From: Sphingomonas sp. 8AM
GTDB taxonomy: Bacteria > Pseudomonadota > Alphaproteobacteria > Sphingomonadales > Sphingomonadaceae
Assembly: GCF_902506455.1 (NCBI RefSeq)
Contig: NZ_LR733844.1
Coordinates: 1,498,224-1,562,223 of the forward strand
Length of the DNA: 64,000 nucleotides
Direction: 5' to 3'
Program-made: the position numbers and the translations under genes
Shown here: positions 42,339 through 49,296 of the stretch, piece after piece
Position numbering within the stretch: the first letter of the stretch is position 1
Layout: every line of letters starts with the position of its first letter
The notes under the pieces: model-generated
The model's database searches: none
Told to the model about the DNA's origin: nothing
The model's input: the letters and a program-made list of their open reading frames with translations, nothing else

Positions 42339-45263
42339 ATGTCCGAGAAGTGCGTCGTCGCTCGTCTTTCGTCGCGTGCAGCGTTGAGGGGGGCTTGCAG
42401 TCTGGTCGTGCTCGCGCTGGCGACACCCGCCTTCGCGCAAACGACCCCGACACCCGCCGATACCACCGACTCGACCGCGGTCAGTCTGCCCACGAACGGG
42501 CAGGGGACGCAGGGTGAGGAAGTCGTCGTTACCGGCCTGCGCGGCTCGTTACAGCGCAATCTCGACCTGAAGCGCAGCGCCACCGGCGTGATCGACGCGA
42601 TCTCGGCGGAGGACATCGGCAAGTTCCCCGACTCCAACGTCGCCGCCTCGCTCCAGCGTTTGCCGGGCGTCTCGATCCAGCGCAGCGGCGCGCGCGGTGA
42701 GCCGACCGGCGTGACGGTGCGCGGCTTCGGCGGCGATTTCGTTGCGACGCTGTACGACGGTCGCCGGATCTCGACCGCGACCGGCGGGCGCGCGATCGAT
42801 TTCTCGACGGTCGGTTCGGACTTCGTCGGTCAGCTCGACGTGCTCAAGACGCCCGACATGGCGCTCAATGCGTCGTCGATCGGCGCCACGATCGACATCA
42901 AATTTCCCAAGCCGATGGACCATCCCGGCTTCCGCCTCGCCAGCTCGGCCTCGGCGTCGATCCAGGACGGCGCGGGCAAGATCGTACCGTCGGGCGGGTT
43001 GTTGCTCAGCGACACGTTCGCGGACGACACCTTCGGCATCCTGGTCGACGGCATCTACACGCGCCACGATACGAGGACGAACCGCGTCGATACCAACGGC
43101 TGGCAGGGAACGCGCTTCGCGCCGTGTCAGCTGACGGCGGCCTGCGCCGACGGTGAGAATACGTCGGCGACCCAGACCAAGGTCGGCTGGTATCCGCAGG
43201 ATTACACGATCGCACGCGACTATACCAAGGACGAGCGGATCGACGGCCGCATCGCGATACAATGGCAGCCCAGCGACGACCTGCTGCTGACGATCGACGA
43301 CAATTTCTCGCGGCAGGACATCCACACCACGGTCAACGGAATGGGCGTGTGGTTCAATTCGGGCGCGCTCCAGAACATCAAGCAGGACGCCAACGGCACC
43401 GTCATCGACTTCACCCAGGCCGGGTCGCCGATGGACTTCGTTGCCAACGACAACCGGCAGGTGTTGCAGACGAACCAGCTCGGCGCGAACCTGAAGTGGA
43501 ACGCGAGCGAGCGGCTCCATTTCGACCTCGATGCGGCATGGGGGCGCAGCTATCTCAACCCCGGCGACTTCGTCGCCAACCGCGGCGGCGACATCGGCTA
43601 TGGCGGTGTGCTGGGTGCCAACACCGGCGTGCAGGTCACCGGCAAGAGCAGCGACAGCTTCCCGACCCTCGTTGGCTACGGACCGAACGGCGATCCCGCG
43701 CGGTTGATCGACCCGACGATCATCGGCACGCACGTCCTCACCGATTCGACGCAACGCAACCGCGACGACGTCAAGCAGATCCGGCTGACCGGATCGTGGG
43801 AGCAGGACCAGCTCAAGATCCGCTTCGGCGGCCAATACATCCACGACCGCTTCCAGCTGCATAACGAGAATACGTTCTACAACAATTTCTGGCAGTCCTA
43901 TGCCGGCTATGGCCCGCCCTCGGGCCGCAGCAGCGGCGTGCTGATCCCGGCCGGCTTCATCACCGGAACGTTCAACACCCGCGATTTCATCCCCGGTTTC
44001 TCGGGGTCGCTGCCCGCGGCGCTGCCGATCTTCAGCGCCACCGCGCAGGAGAACCTGCAACAGAGCTTCGGCAACCCCTATGAGAAGAACATCCCGGGCT
44101 TCAATTATCCGGGCGCGACCGACACCGGTAACGGGCTGCTGAACTATCGCGGGCTGCAAACGCCCGTGACCGATCCGGGCAGCGTGCAGAACATTCTCGA
44201 GAGCACCTGGGCCGCGTTCATCACGATCAGCCAGACGACGCAGATCGCGAACATGCCGTTCCACATTGCCTTCGGTGCGCGCGAGGAAGTGACGCACATC
44301 ACCTCGGCCGGTCTTGGGACGGTGCCGACCAGTCTGAGCGTGCCGTCGAGCGACCCGACGGCGTTCGTCTTCGCCTTCTCGGGCACGACGCCGGTGTCGA
44401 CCAGGTCGAACTATTCCTACTTCCTGCCGAGCCTCGACCTCAGCCTCGACGTGACCGACCAGCTCAAGCTGCGCTTCGACGCGTCGCGCACGTTGACGCG
44501 GCCGCCGCTCAATCGCCTGACTCCGGTGCTCACCGGTGTCGGCGGGCGTGTCAACGCGCTGGTCGCGACGGGCGGCAACCCGAACCTGCAACCGTATCTG
44601 TCGGACAATTTCGACGTGGCCGCCGAATGGTATTATCACGCCAATTCGTACTTCTCGGTCGATCTGTTCGCCAAGCAGGTGACGAACTTCATCGTCGCCG
44701 GATCGCAGCGCCAGACGATCAACGGGGTCGTCGATCCGACGACCGGACAGCCCGCCGTGTTCACGGTGTCGAGCTATCTGAACGGGCCGAACGCGACGGT
44801 GAAGGGCGTCGAGGTCGCGTTGCAGCACGTCTTCGGCGATACCGGGTTCGGCTTCCAGGCGAATGGCACGTTCGTGCAGACGAACAAGCCTTACGACCGC
44901 TTCAATATCTCGCAGAGCGGTTTCGCCGTGACGGGACTGGCCAATTCCGCCAACTTCGTCGGCTTCTACGACAAGAACGGTTTCCAGATCCGCGGTGCTG
45001 TAAACTGGCGCGACAAATATCTGTCGCAATTCGGACAGGTCCAGAACAACTCGGCGTTCGGCACCGAGCCGACGTTCGTCGACTCACAGGTGCAGGTCGA
45101 TCTGAGCACCAGCTACCAGATCAACAAGAACCTCGACATCTTCTTCGAGGCGCTCAACCTGAACAATGCGGTGCTGAGTTCGCACGGACGCTTCGACAAT
45201 CAGTTGTTGCAGGTGTTCGACTATGGGCGCCGCTTCACGCTGGGCGTGCACTTCCGGATCTGA
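42339..45263 (+). CDS. TonB-dependent receptor of the halogenase-SapC-JmjC cassette
   Basis: This 974-residue protein starts at an ATG with GAGGAGGGG upstream; an in-frame ATG 11 codons before it was rejected for lack of such a site. The signal peptide ends ATPAFAQ. The plug reads EEVVVTGLRGSLQRNLDLKR, VIDAISAEDIGKFPDSNVAA and SLQRLPGVSIQRSGARGEPT, the Caulobacter-type group, and the barrel ends FDYGRRFTLGVHFRI. In related bacteria this receptor type is found with halogenase, SapC and cupin genes near carbohydrate-use genes. Together with the TAGCGCTA site upstream, a sugar-oligomer cargo is likely but not proven. Confidence 0.92.
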   Translation: MSEKCVVARLSSRAALRGACSLVVLALATPAFAQTTPTPADTTDSTAVSLPTNGQGTQGEEVVVTGLRGSLQRNLDLKRSATGVIDAISAEDIGKFPDSNVAASLQRLPGVSIQRSGARGEPTGVTVRGFGGDFVATLYDGRRISTATGGRAIDFSTVGSDFVGQLDVLKTPDMALNASSIGATIDIKFPKPMDHPGFRLASSASASIQDGAGKIVPSGGLLLSDTFADDTFGILVDGIYTRHDTRTNRVDTNGWQGTRFAPCQLTAACADGENTSATQTKVGWYPQDYTIARDYTKDERIDGRIAIQWQPSDDLLLTIDDNFSRQDIHTTVNGMGVWFNSGALQNIKQDANGTVIDFTQAGSPMDFVANDNRQVLQTNQLGANLKWNASERLHFDLDAAWGRSYLNPGDFVANRGGDIGYGGVLGANTGVQVTGKSSDSFPTLVGYGPNGDPARLIDPTIIGTHVLTDSTQRNRDDVKQIRLTGSWEQDQLKIRFGGQYIHDRFQLHNENTFYNNFWQSYAGYGPPSGRSSGVLIPAGFITGTFNTRDFIPGFSGSLPAALPIFSATAQENLQQSFGNPYEKNIPGFNYPGATDTGNGLLNYRGLQTPVTDPGSVQNILESTWAAFITISQTTQIANMPFHIAFGAREEVTHITSAGLGTVPTSLSVPSSDPTAFVFAFSGTTPVSTRSNYSYFLPSLDLSLDVTDQLKLRFDASRTLTRPPLNRLTPVLTGVGGRVNALVATGGNPNLQPYLSDNFDVAAEWYYHANSYFSVDLFAKQVTNFIVAGSQRQTINGVVDPTTGQPAVFTVSSYLNGPNATVKGVEVALQHVFGDTGFGFQANGTFVQTNKPYDRFNISQSGFAVTGLANSANFVGFYDKNGFQIRGAVNWRDKYLSQFGQVQNNSAFGTEPTFVDSQVQVDLSTSYQINKNLDIFFEALNLNNAVLSSHGRFDNQLLQVFDYGRRFTLGVHFRI

Positions 45264-45269
45264 CCGGCC

Positions 45270-45300
45270 GCACCCGCTCCGGGTCGGCCGGGGCGGGTGC
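45270..45300 (+). terminator. Hairpin between receptor and SapC gene
   Basis: Arms GCACCCGC and GCGGGTGC, with a further CCG/CGG pairing inside, lie seven bases after the receptor stop. No T-run. As at 35532, it could lower expression of the downstream genes relative to the receptor. Confidence 0.4.
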
Positions 45301-45367
45301 GATGATGCTCGCGCCGGGGGCGATGGTTCGGGTATAGCGCGACATACACAACGGGGAGGGCATCGGA

Positions 45368-46090
45368 ATGCAGCAATCGGGCGCACTCGCCGTCGACGTC
45401 GGTGGAGCACCGCCGGACGCCCCCGCCTGGGAGTTGCTCAACACCGATACCCATGCCGGGCTGCGCGTTCGTCCGGCGACGGCTGCCGGCCGCCATTTCG
45501 TACAGGTCGTGCCCGACGAATGTGCGAGGATGGCGGCGCGTTGTCCGTTGCTGTTCACCAAGCATCCGGAAACGGGGCAATTCTACATCGGTGCGCTGTT
45601 CGGGTTCGAGCCGGGTGAGAACCTGCTCGTCGACGCGGACGGTCGGCTCGACGGCTATATGCCGCACGATCTGGAACGGGCGGGCTTCTTCATCGCCGGC
45701 GACGACATCGCGATCGACCGCGCGCACGCGCGCTTCGCGACCGCGGATGGCGTGACGCTGTTCGATGGGGGAAGCCGGCTGCGGCAGGTTCAGCACGCAC
45801 TGGCGGCGATCAACGCCGGCATCGAGCAGACCCGCTCGCACGTCGCGCACCTGCTTCGCCAGCAACTCATCGAGCCGATCGACCTGACGTTGAGCTTTGA
45901 TGACGGGCGCAAGATCACGCTCGACGGATTGTACACGATCAGCCGCGACGCTCTGGCGCAGCTCGGCGCAGCGGAGGTGGCCACGCTCCACGACAACGGC
46001 GCGCTTCGGCTCGCCTATACGATGGCCAATTCGCTCGATCAGATCGCACTGCTGGCGCGTCGCCGCAACGACCGGCTCGCCGACGCCTGA
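45368..46090 (+). CDS. SapC family protein
   Basis: The product is 240 residues. The SapC pattern is clear: FVQVVPDECARMAARCPLLF, TKHPETGQFYIGALFGFEPG, DGYMPHDLERAGFFIAGDDI and LTLFDGGSRLRQV; the C-terminal part has TLDGLYTISRDALAQLGAAE and LAYTMANSLDQIALLARRRN. SapC was named for an S-layer locus, but in these bacteria it recurs in receptor-halogenase-cupin cassettes and its biochemical role is unknown. There is no signal peptide, so it is expected in the cytoplasm. Start ATG 45368 with GGGGAGGGC upstream. It is followed by the JmjC-like gene after 12 bp. Confidence 0.87.
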   Translation: MQQSGALAVDVGGAPPDAPAWELLNTDTHAGLRVRPATAAGRHFVQVVPDECARMAARCPLLFTKHPETGQFYIGALFGFEPGENLLVDADGRLDGYMPHDLERAGFFIAGDDIAIDRAHARFATADGVTLFDGGSRLRQVQHALAAINAGIEQTRSHVAHLLRQQLIEPIDLTLSFDDGRKITLDGLYTISRDALAQLGAAEVATLHDNGALRLAYTMANSLDQIALLARRRNDRLADA

Positions 46091-46102
46091 TCCGCCGCGG
46101 CG

Positions 46103-47101
46103 ATGCTGGAAACCTTTGCTCCCGGCGAGATCGCGGACGCGGCCGACTTCCAGGCGCGGGTGGTCGCGCGCTGCCAGCCCGCGATCCTGCGCGGGCTCGC
46201 CCGCGACTGGCCGCTGACGGACGCGGCCGCGTCGTCATCGCAACGGTTGCTGGCCTATCTGCACGGGCTCGACGCCGGAGCAACGGCCGAAGCGTTCGTC
46301 GGCGACCGGGCGATCGCAGGCCGCTATTATTACGACAGCGATCTCACCGCGTTCAATTTCAGCCGCCTCAGCGCGCCGCTCGCGACGATCGTCGCACGGA
46401 TCGTCGCGACCGCCGGCGTGCCAGACGAACCGACGATCTATGCCGGCTCGCTTCCGACCGATCTGTACCTGCCGACGTTCGCGACCGACAATGCGATGCC
46501 GCTGGTCCCGGCGTCGGCGCGCCCGCGGCTCTGGATCGGGCACGGCTCGACAGTCGCCTGCCATCACGACAATTTCGACAATCTGGCCTGTGTCGCGGCC
46601 GGGCGGCGGCGCTTTACCTTGTTCCCGCCCGACGCGATCGGCGATTTGTACGTCGGACCGATCGATCACACGATGGCGGGGCAGCCGGTCGCGATGGCGG
46701 TCGGCGCGCCGCCAGACGACCCGCGTTTTCCGCGCTTCGGCGCAGCGCGGGCGCGTGCCCTGACGGTCGAGCTCGAACCCGGCGACGCGCTCTACCTGCC
46801 CAAGCTGTGGTGGCATCAGGTCGAGGCGCTGTCGCCGCTCAACATTCTCGTCAACTATTGGTGGGATGCCTCCGCGACCGGCCCGGATACGCCCTATACC
46901 GCGATGCTGCTCGCGATCGCGACGATCGCCGAGCGACCGCCCGCCGAGCGCGCCGCGTGGCGGGCGTTCTTCGATCATTATGCCTTCCGGCCGGACGGTC
47001 ATCCGCTCGCGCACCTGCCGGAGGAGCGTCACGGGATCCTGGCGGCTGGTCGTCGCGGTCAGTTGCGCGCGGCGGTCATGCGGCTGCTGCGCGGCGCCTG
47101 A
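46103..47101 (+). CDS. JmjC-like cupin, putative Fe(II)/2-oxoglutarate hydroxylase
   Basis: The product is 332 residues. An N-terminal cupin_8 pattern, FQARVVARCQPAILRGLARD, then RPRLWIGHGSTVACHHDNFD with the H-x-D iron ligands, NLACVAAGRRRFTLFPPDAI, and the distal His in LEPGDALYLPKLWWHQV. These are the three metal ligands of JmjC/FIH-type dioxygenases. Family members hydroxylate protein side chains or small molecules using 2-oxoglutarate and O2. It is the third gene of the receptor-SapC-cupin run, 12 bp after sapC, and is a plausible partner of the halogenase in modifying one compound or protein; the substrate is unknown. Confidence 0.87.
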   Translation: MLETFAPGEIADAADFQARVVARCQPAILRGLARDWPLTDAAASSSQRLLAYLHGLDAGATAEAFVGDRAIAGRYYYDSDLTAFNFSRLSAPLATIVARIVATAGVPDEPTIYAGSLPTDLYLPTFATDNAMPLVPASARPRLWIGHGSTVACHHDNFDNLACVAAGRRRFTLFPPDAIGDLYVGPIDHTMAGQPVAMAVGAPPDDPRFPRFGAARARALTVELEPGDALYLPKLWWHQVEALSPLNILVNYWWDASATGPDTPYTAMLLAIATIAERPPAERAAWRAFFDHYAFRPDGHPLAHLPEERHGILAAGRRGQLRAAVMRLLRGA

Positions 47102-47182
47102 GCGCGCGGCGTCGGCGTCCGCGACCATCTCTGTTCGCGAATGACCGCTAAACTCGCCGCCATTTTGCGCTAAACTACCGTG

Positions 47183-47770
47183 ATGCGCATCCTGACCCCC
47201 GCCGCCCTGCTGTCCGCCTTCGCTATCGCCGTCGCCGTAGCGGGACCTGCGACTGCCGCCGATTATGCCACCCGCGAGGTCGGCGCCTGGATCGTCGCGG
47301 TGAGCAGCGATGGCAGGGGCTGCTTCGTTACCCGCACCTACCCCGAACCGCGGGGCACGACGTTACAGTTCGGGCTCGACATCGACGGCAGCAACCGCCT
47401 GACGCTGCTCAATCCCAACTGGTCGATCCGCGCGCGTGAGCAGCTGAAACTCGACTTCCGCCTCTCCAATTCCGCGTTTCCGCGGCATGTCGCGATTGGG
47501 ATCGCGCCGCAGGGCAAGCGCGGCTTCGTCACCGACTTCGGCGTTACCTTCCCGCGCAGCTTTGCAACCTCTGATTATCTAAAGGTCCGGCGCGGCGAGG
47601 TTCCGGTCGAGGAGCTGAGGCTCGACGGCAGCGGTGCCGCCGTCGCCGCACTTCGTAGCTGTGTCGATCGTCAGCGTACCCCCGCGGTCGGCAAACCGGC
47701 GCGCGATCGTGGCGATCGCATCCCGCTGGACCCGTTTGCCGGTGCCGCGCGCCGCGATTCGAGGAAGTAA
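47183..47770 (+). CDS. Hypothetical secreted protein
   Basis: The product is 195 residues with a clear signal peptide (RILTPAALLSAFAIAVAVAG, cleavage near ATA). The mature part starts YATREVGAWIVAVSSDGRGC, then FVTRTYPEPRGTTLQFGLDI and LTLLNPNWSIRAREQLKLDF. This has the flavour of the IalB-like periplasmic proteins (a short cysteine-containing beta domain) but I cannot confirm the family. A second cysteine (LRSCVDRQ) could pair with the first. Two starts stand together (GTG 47180, ATG 47183). It follows the JmjC gene by 81 bp and may or may not belong to that unit. Confidence 0.6.
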   Translation: MRILTPAALLSAFAIAVAVAGPATAADYATREVGAWIVAVSSDGRGCFVTRTYPEPRGTTLQFGLDIDGSNRLTLLNPNWSIRAREQLKLDFRLSNSAFPRHVAIGIAPQGKRGFVTDFGVTFPRSFATSDYLKVRRGEVPVEELRLDGSGAAVAALRSCVDRQRTPAVGKPARDRGDRIPLDPFAGAARRDSRK

Positions 47771-47794
47771 CGAACCACCCCAAACCGTTCAGCA

Positions 47795-47802
47795 ATGGTT
47801 AA
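47795..47802 (-). promoter_or_regulatory. CtrA-type half site TTAACCAT
   Basis: The minus strand reads TTAACCAT, the known CtrA half-site of alphaproteobacteria, 34 bp before a short ORF and 180 bp before the coiled-coil lipoprotein gene. A single eight-base match has limited weight. Confidence 0.3.
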
Positions 47803-47828
47803 TAAGGAACTATTGTTGGAGTTGCGGG

Positions 47829-47954
47829 ATGGCTGACACACATTCTATCACGAACATCACGGCAGTTCACACCTCGGTTCGGCGCATCAGGGCCTCGGTT
47901 GATCGCCTCGTCTCTTGCCGCTGCGCCATCTTCCGGGCTCCCTCGCCTGGCTAG
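47829..47954 (+). CDS. Possible 41-residue ORF upstream of the lipoprotein gene
   Basis: MADTHSITNITAVHTSVRRI continues RASVDRLVSCRCAIFRAPSP. GGAG lies seven bases upstream of the ATG. No family, no signal, one CRC motif. It may be a real small protein or a leader ORF; the evidence is only the ribosome binding site and position 20 bp before the next start. Confidence 0.3.
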   Translation: MADTHSITNITAVHTSVRRIRASVDRLVSCRCAIFRAPSPG

Positions 47955-47974
47955 AGATTATTTGGAAGATTGTG

Positions 47975-48283
47975 ATGCTTACCTCCTTTGCCAAACTCTC
48001 CCCCGCGGTTGCGATCCTGCTGATCGCGCCGACCCTTGGCGGCTGCGCCACCAAGAAGTACGTGCGTGAGCAGATCGAGCCGGTCAGCGCGCGTGTCAGC
48101 ACGCTGGAGACGCAGCTGCAGGCCACCGACGGCACCGCCAAGCAGGCGCTCGCCGAAGCGCAGGCCGCTTCGGGGCAGCTCCAGCAGAGCGGGCAGCGCC
48201 TCGATCAGCTCAACGGCCGCGTCGATGGCGTCGAGCAGCGCCTCCAGCAGCAGGAGCAGCGCGGCAAACGCCCGCGTCACTAA
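47975..48283 (+). CDS. Coiled-coil outer membrane lipoprotein
   Basis: The product is 102 residues. The signal VAILLIAPTLGGCATKKYVR has a lipobox-like LGGC (Cys about residue 22). After it, nearly the whole protein is a heptad-patterned helix (ARVSTLETQLQATDGTAKQA, LAQAQ-like repeats, DQLNGRVDGVEQRLQQQEQR) ending in a basic tail, GKRPRH. The design recalls Lpp/Omp-type structural lipoproteins that form coiled-coil trimers, but the C-terminal Lys used by Lpp for peptidoglycan linkage is not evident. GGAAG precedes the ATG. A bulged hairpin follows the gene. Confidence 0.75.
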   Translation: MLTSFAKLSPAVAILLIAPTLGGCATKKYVREQIEPVSARVSTLETQLQATDGTAKQALAEAQAASGQLQQSGQRLDQLNGRVDGVEQRLQQQEQRGKRPRH

Positions 48284-48359
48284 GCGACGTCATCCGGATC
48301 GTGCGTGCGCAGAAGTCCCGGCGGGTCGACTGACGCGTACGAGAGTTGACAAACATCCG

Positions 48360-48386
48360 GCGGCCGTCCCCAGTGGGCGGCCGCTT
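48360..48386 (+). terminator. Hairpin between lipoprotein and L,D-transpeptidase-like genes
   Basis: Arms GCGGCCG and CGGCCGC with an inner CCC/GGG pair (one bulged T) and a CTT tail, 76 bases after the lipoprotein stop and 20 bases before the next start. It probably limits read-through. Confidence 0.45.
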
Positions 48387-48406
48387 CCGGCTTGTGGCGG
48401 CATAGA

Positions 48407-49108
48407 ATGATTTTACAGATACTTACCGGCATTGCGCTGATCGCTGCCGGCGCACCATCCGGGCCGAAGGCCGCGAAGGCCAAGCCACACCGTCCCGCGC
48501 CGGCAAGTTCGCCAGCATCCGCGCCGCTGCCGGTTCTGCAGCCGTCGCCCGATGCTATGCGGGTCGCCGACTGGATCGCCACGTCGCGCGACAATCACGC
48601 GCTGCCCTATGCCGTTATCGACAAGCGCGACGCCTCCCTGATCCTCTTCGACGGAACGGGTAAAAGAATCGCGCAGGTGCCGGTGCTGCTGGGGATCGCG
48701 TCCGGCGACGACGCCACGCCCGGTGTCGGCAGCAAGAAGCTCGGCGAGATCGGGCCTGCCGAAAAGACGACCCCCGCCGGCCGCTTCCTCGCGAAATTCG
48801 GTTATGCGTTCGGACGGCAGCGCGTGCTGTGGGTCGATTACACGAACAGCGTCGCGATCCACCCGATCCCCGGCGACGCCGCCCGATCGGAGAAGCGCCG
48901 CGCGCGGATGCTCTCGCCGGAACCGGAGGACAACCGCATCACCTTCGGGTGCATCAACGTTCCCACAGCCTTCTACGCCGCGGACCTTCGGCCGCTGTTC
49001 CAGAAGAAGGGCGGCTATGTGTACGTGCTACCTGACACGAAGGCGATGGAGGATGTCTTCCCGCGGCTGCGTGTCCACGCGCTGACCGCGGGCAGGGAGG
49101 CGGCCTGA
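48407..49108 (+). CDS. L,D-transpeptidase-like (YkuD/ErfK-type) protein
   Basis: The product is 233 residues. The signal is short (LQILTGIALIAAGAPSG), followed by a Pro/Ala/Lys-rich linker and a YkuD-like domain: YAVIDKRDASLILFDGTGKR, IGPAEKTTPAGRFLAKFG, VAIHPIPGD, and the catalytic region ITFGCINVPTAFYAADLRPL. In classical enzymes the motif is S/THGC; here the His before Gly is Phe, while Gly-Cys-Ile and the upstream IHPI His are kept. The enzymes crosslink peptidoglycan or attach lipoproteins to it. Neighbouring a coiled-coil lipoprotein gene is suggestive. ATG 48407 was chosen because earlier in-frame codons lie inside the hairpin region. Confidence 0.78.
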   Translation: MILQILTGIALIAAGAPSGPKAAKAKPHRPAPASSPASAPLPVLQPSPDAMRVADWIATSRDNHALPYAVIDKRDASLILFDGTGKRIAQVPVLLGIASGDDATPGVGSKKLGEIGPAEKTTPAGRFLAKFGYAFGRQRVLWVDYTNSVAIHPIPGDAARSEKRRARMLSPEPEDNRITFGCINVPTAFYAADLRPLFQKKGGYVYVLPDTKAMEDVFPRLRVHALTAGREAA

Positions 49109-49246
49109 CCCGGCATCGTGAAGACCACACCAACGATGGTGACGATCGTCGCGTAAAGCGCTGTGAGCACTGATCGATGCGATCGCGGTGCGAAAGCCGG
49201 CGAGCAAAGGCCGAGCATCCCGCAAAAGTCGCACGCGCAGACGCTA

Positions 49247-49271
49247 TTGCAGGTCATTATCAATGATGGCA
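49247..49271 (+). promoter_or_regulatory. Fur-box-like site upstream of the siderophore receptor
   Basis: TTGCAGGTCATTATCAATGA, continuing TGGCA, has imperfect dyad symmetry and contains CATTATCA; read on the other strand it has TTGATAATGAC, close to the GATAATGAT core of Fur sites. It lies 25 bp before the receptor ATG. Confidence 0.45.
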
Positions 49272-49296
49272 TGGGCGGTCCGAAGGGGGACCATCT

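Noticed and set aside
42549..45029. 826-codon open frame antisense to the receptor at 42339
   Set aside because: Arg/Val/Asp-rich shadow of a GC-rich receptor gene; the opposite frame has a signal peptide, plug and barrel.
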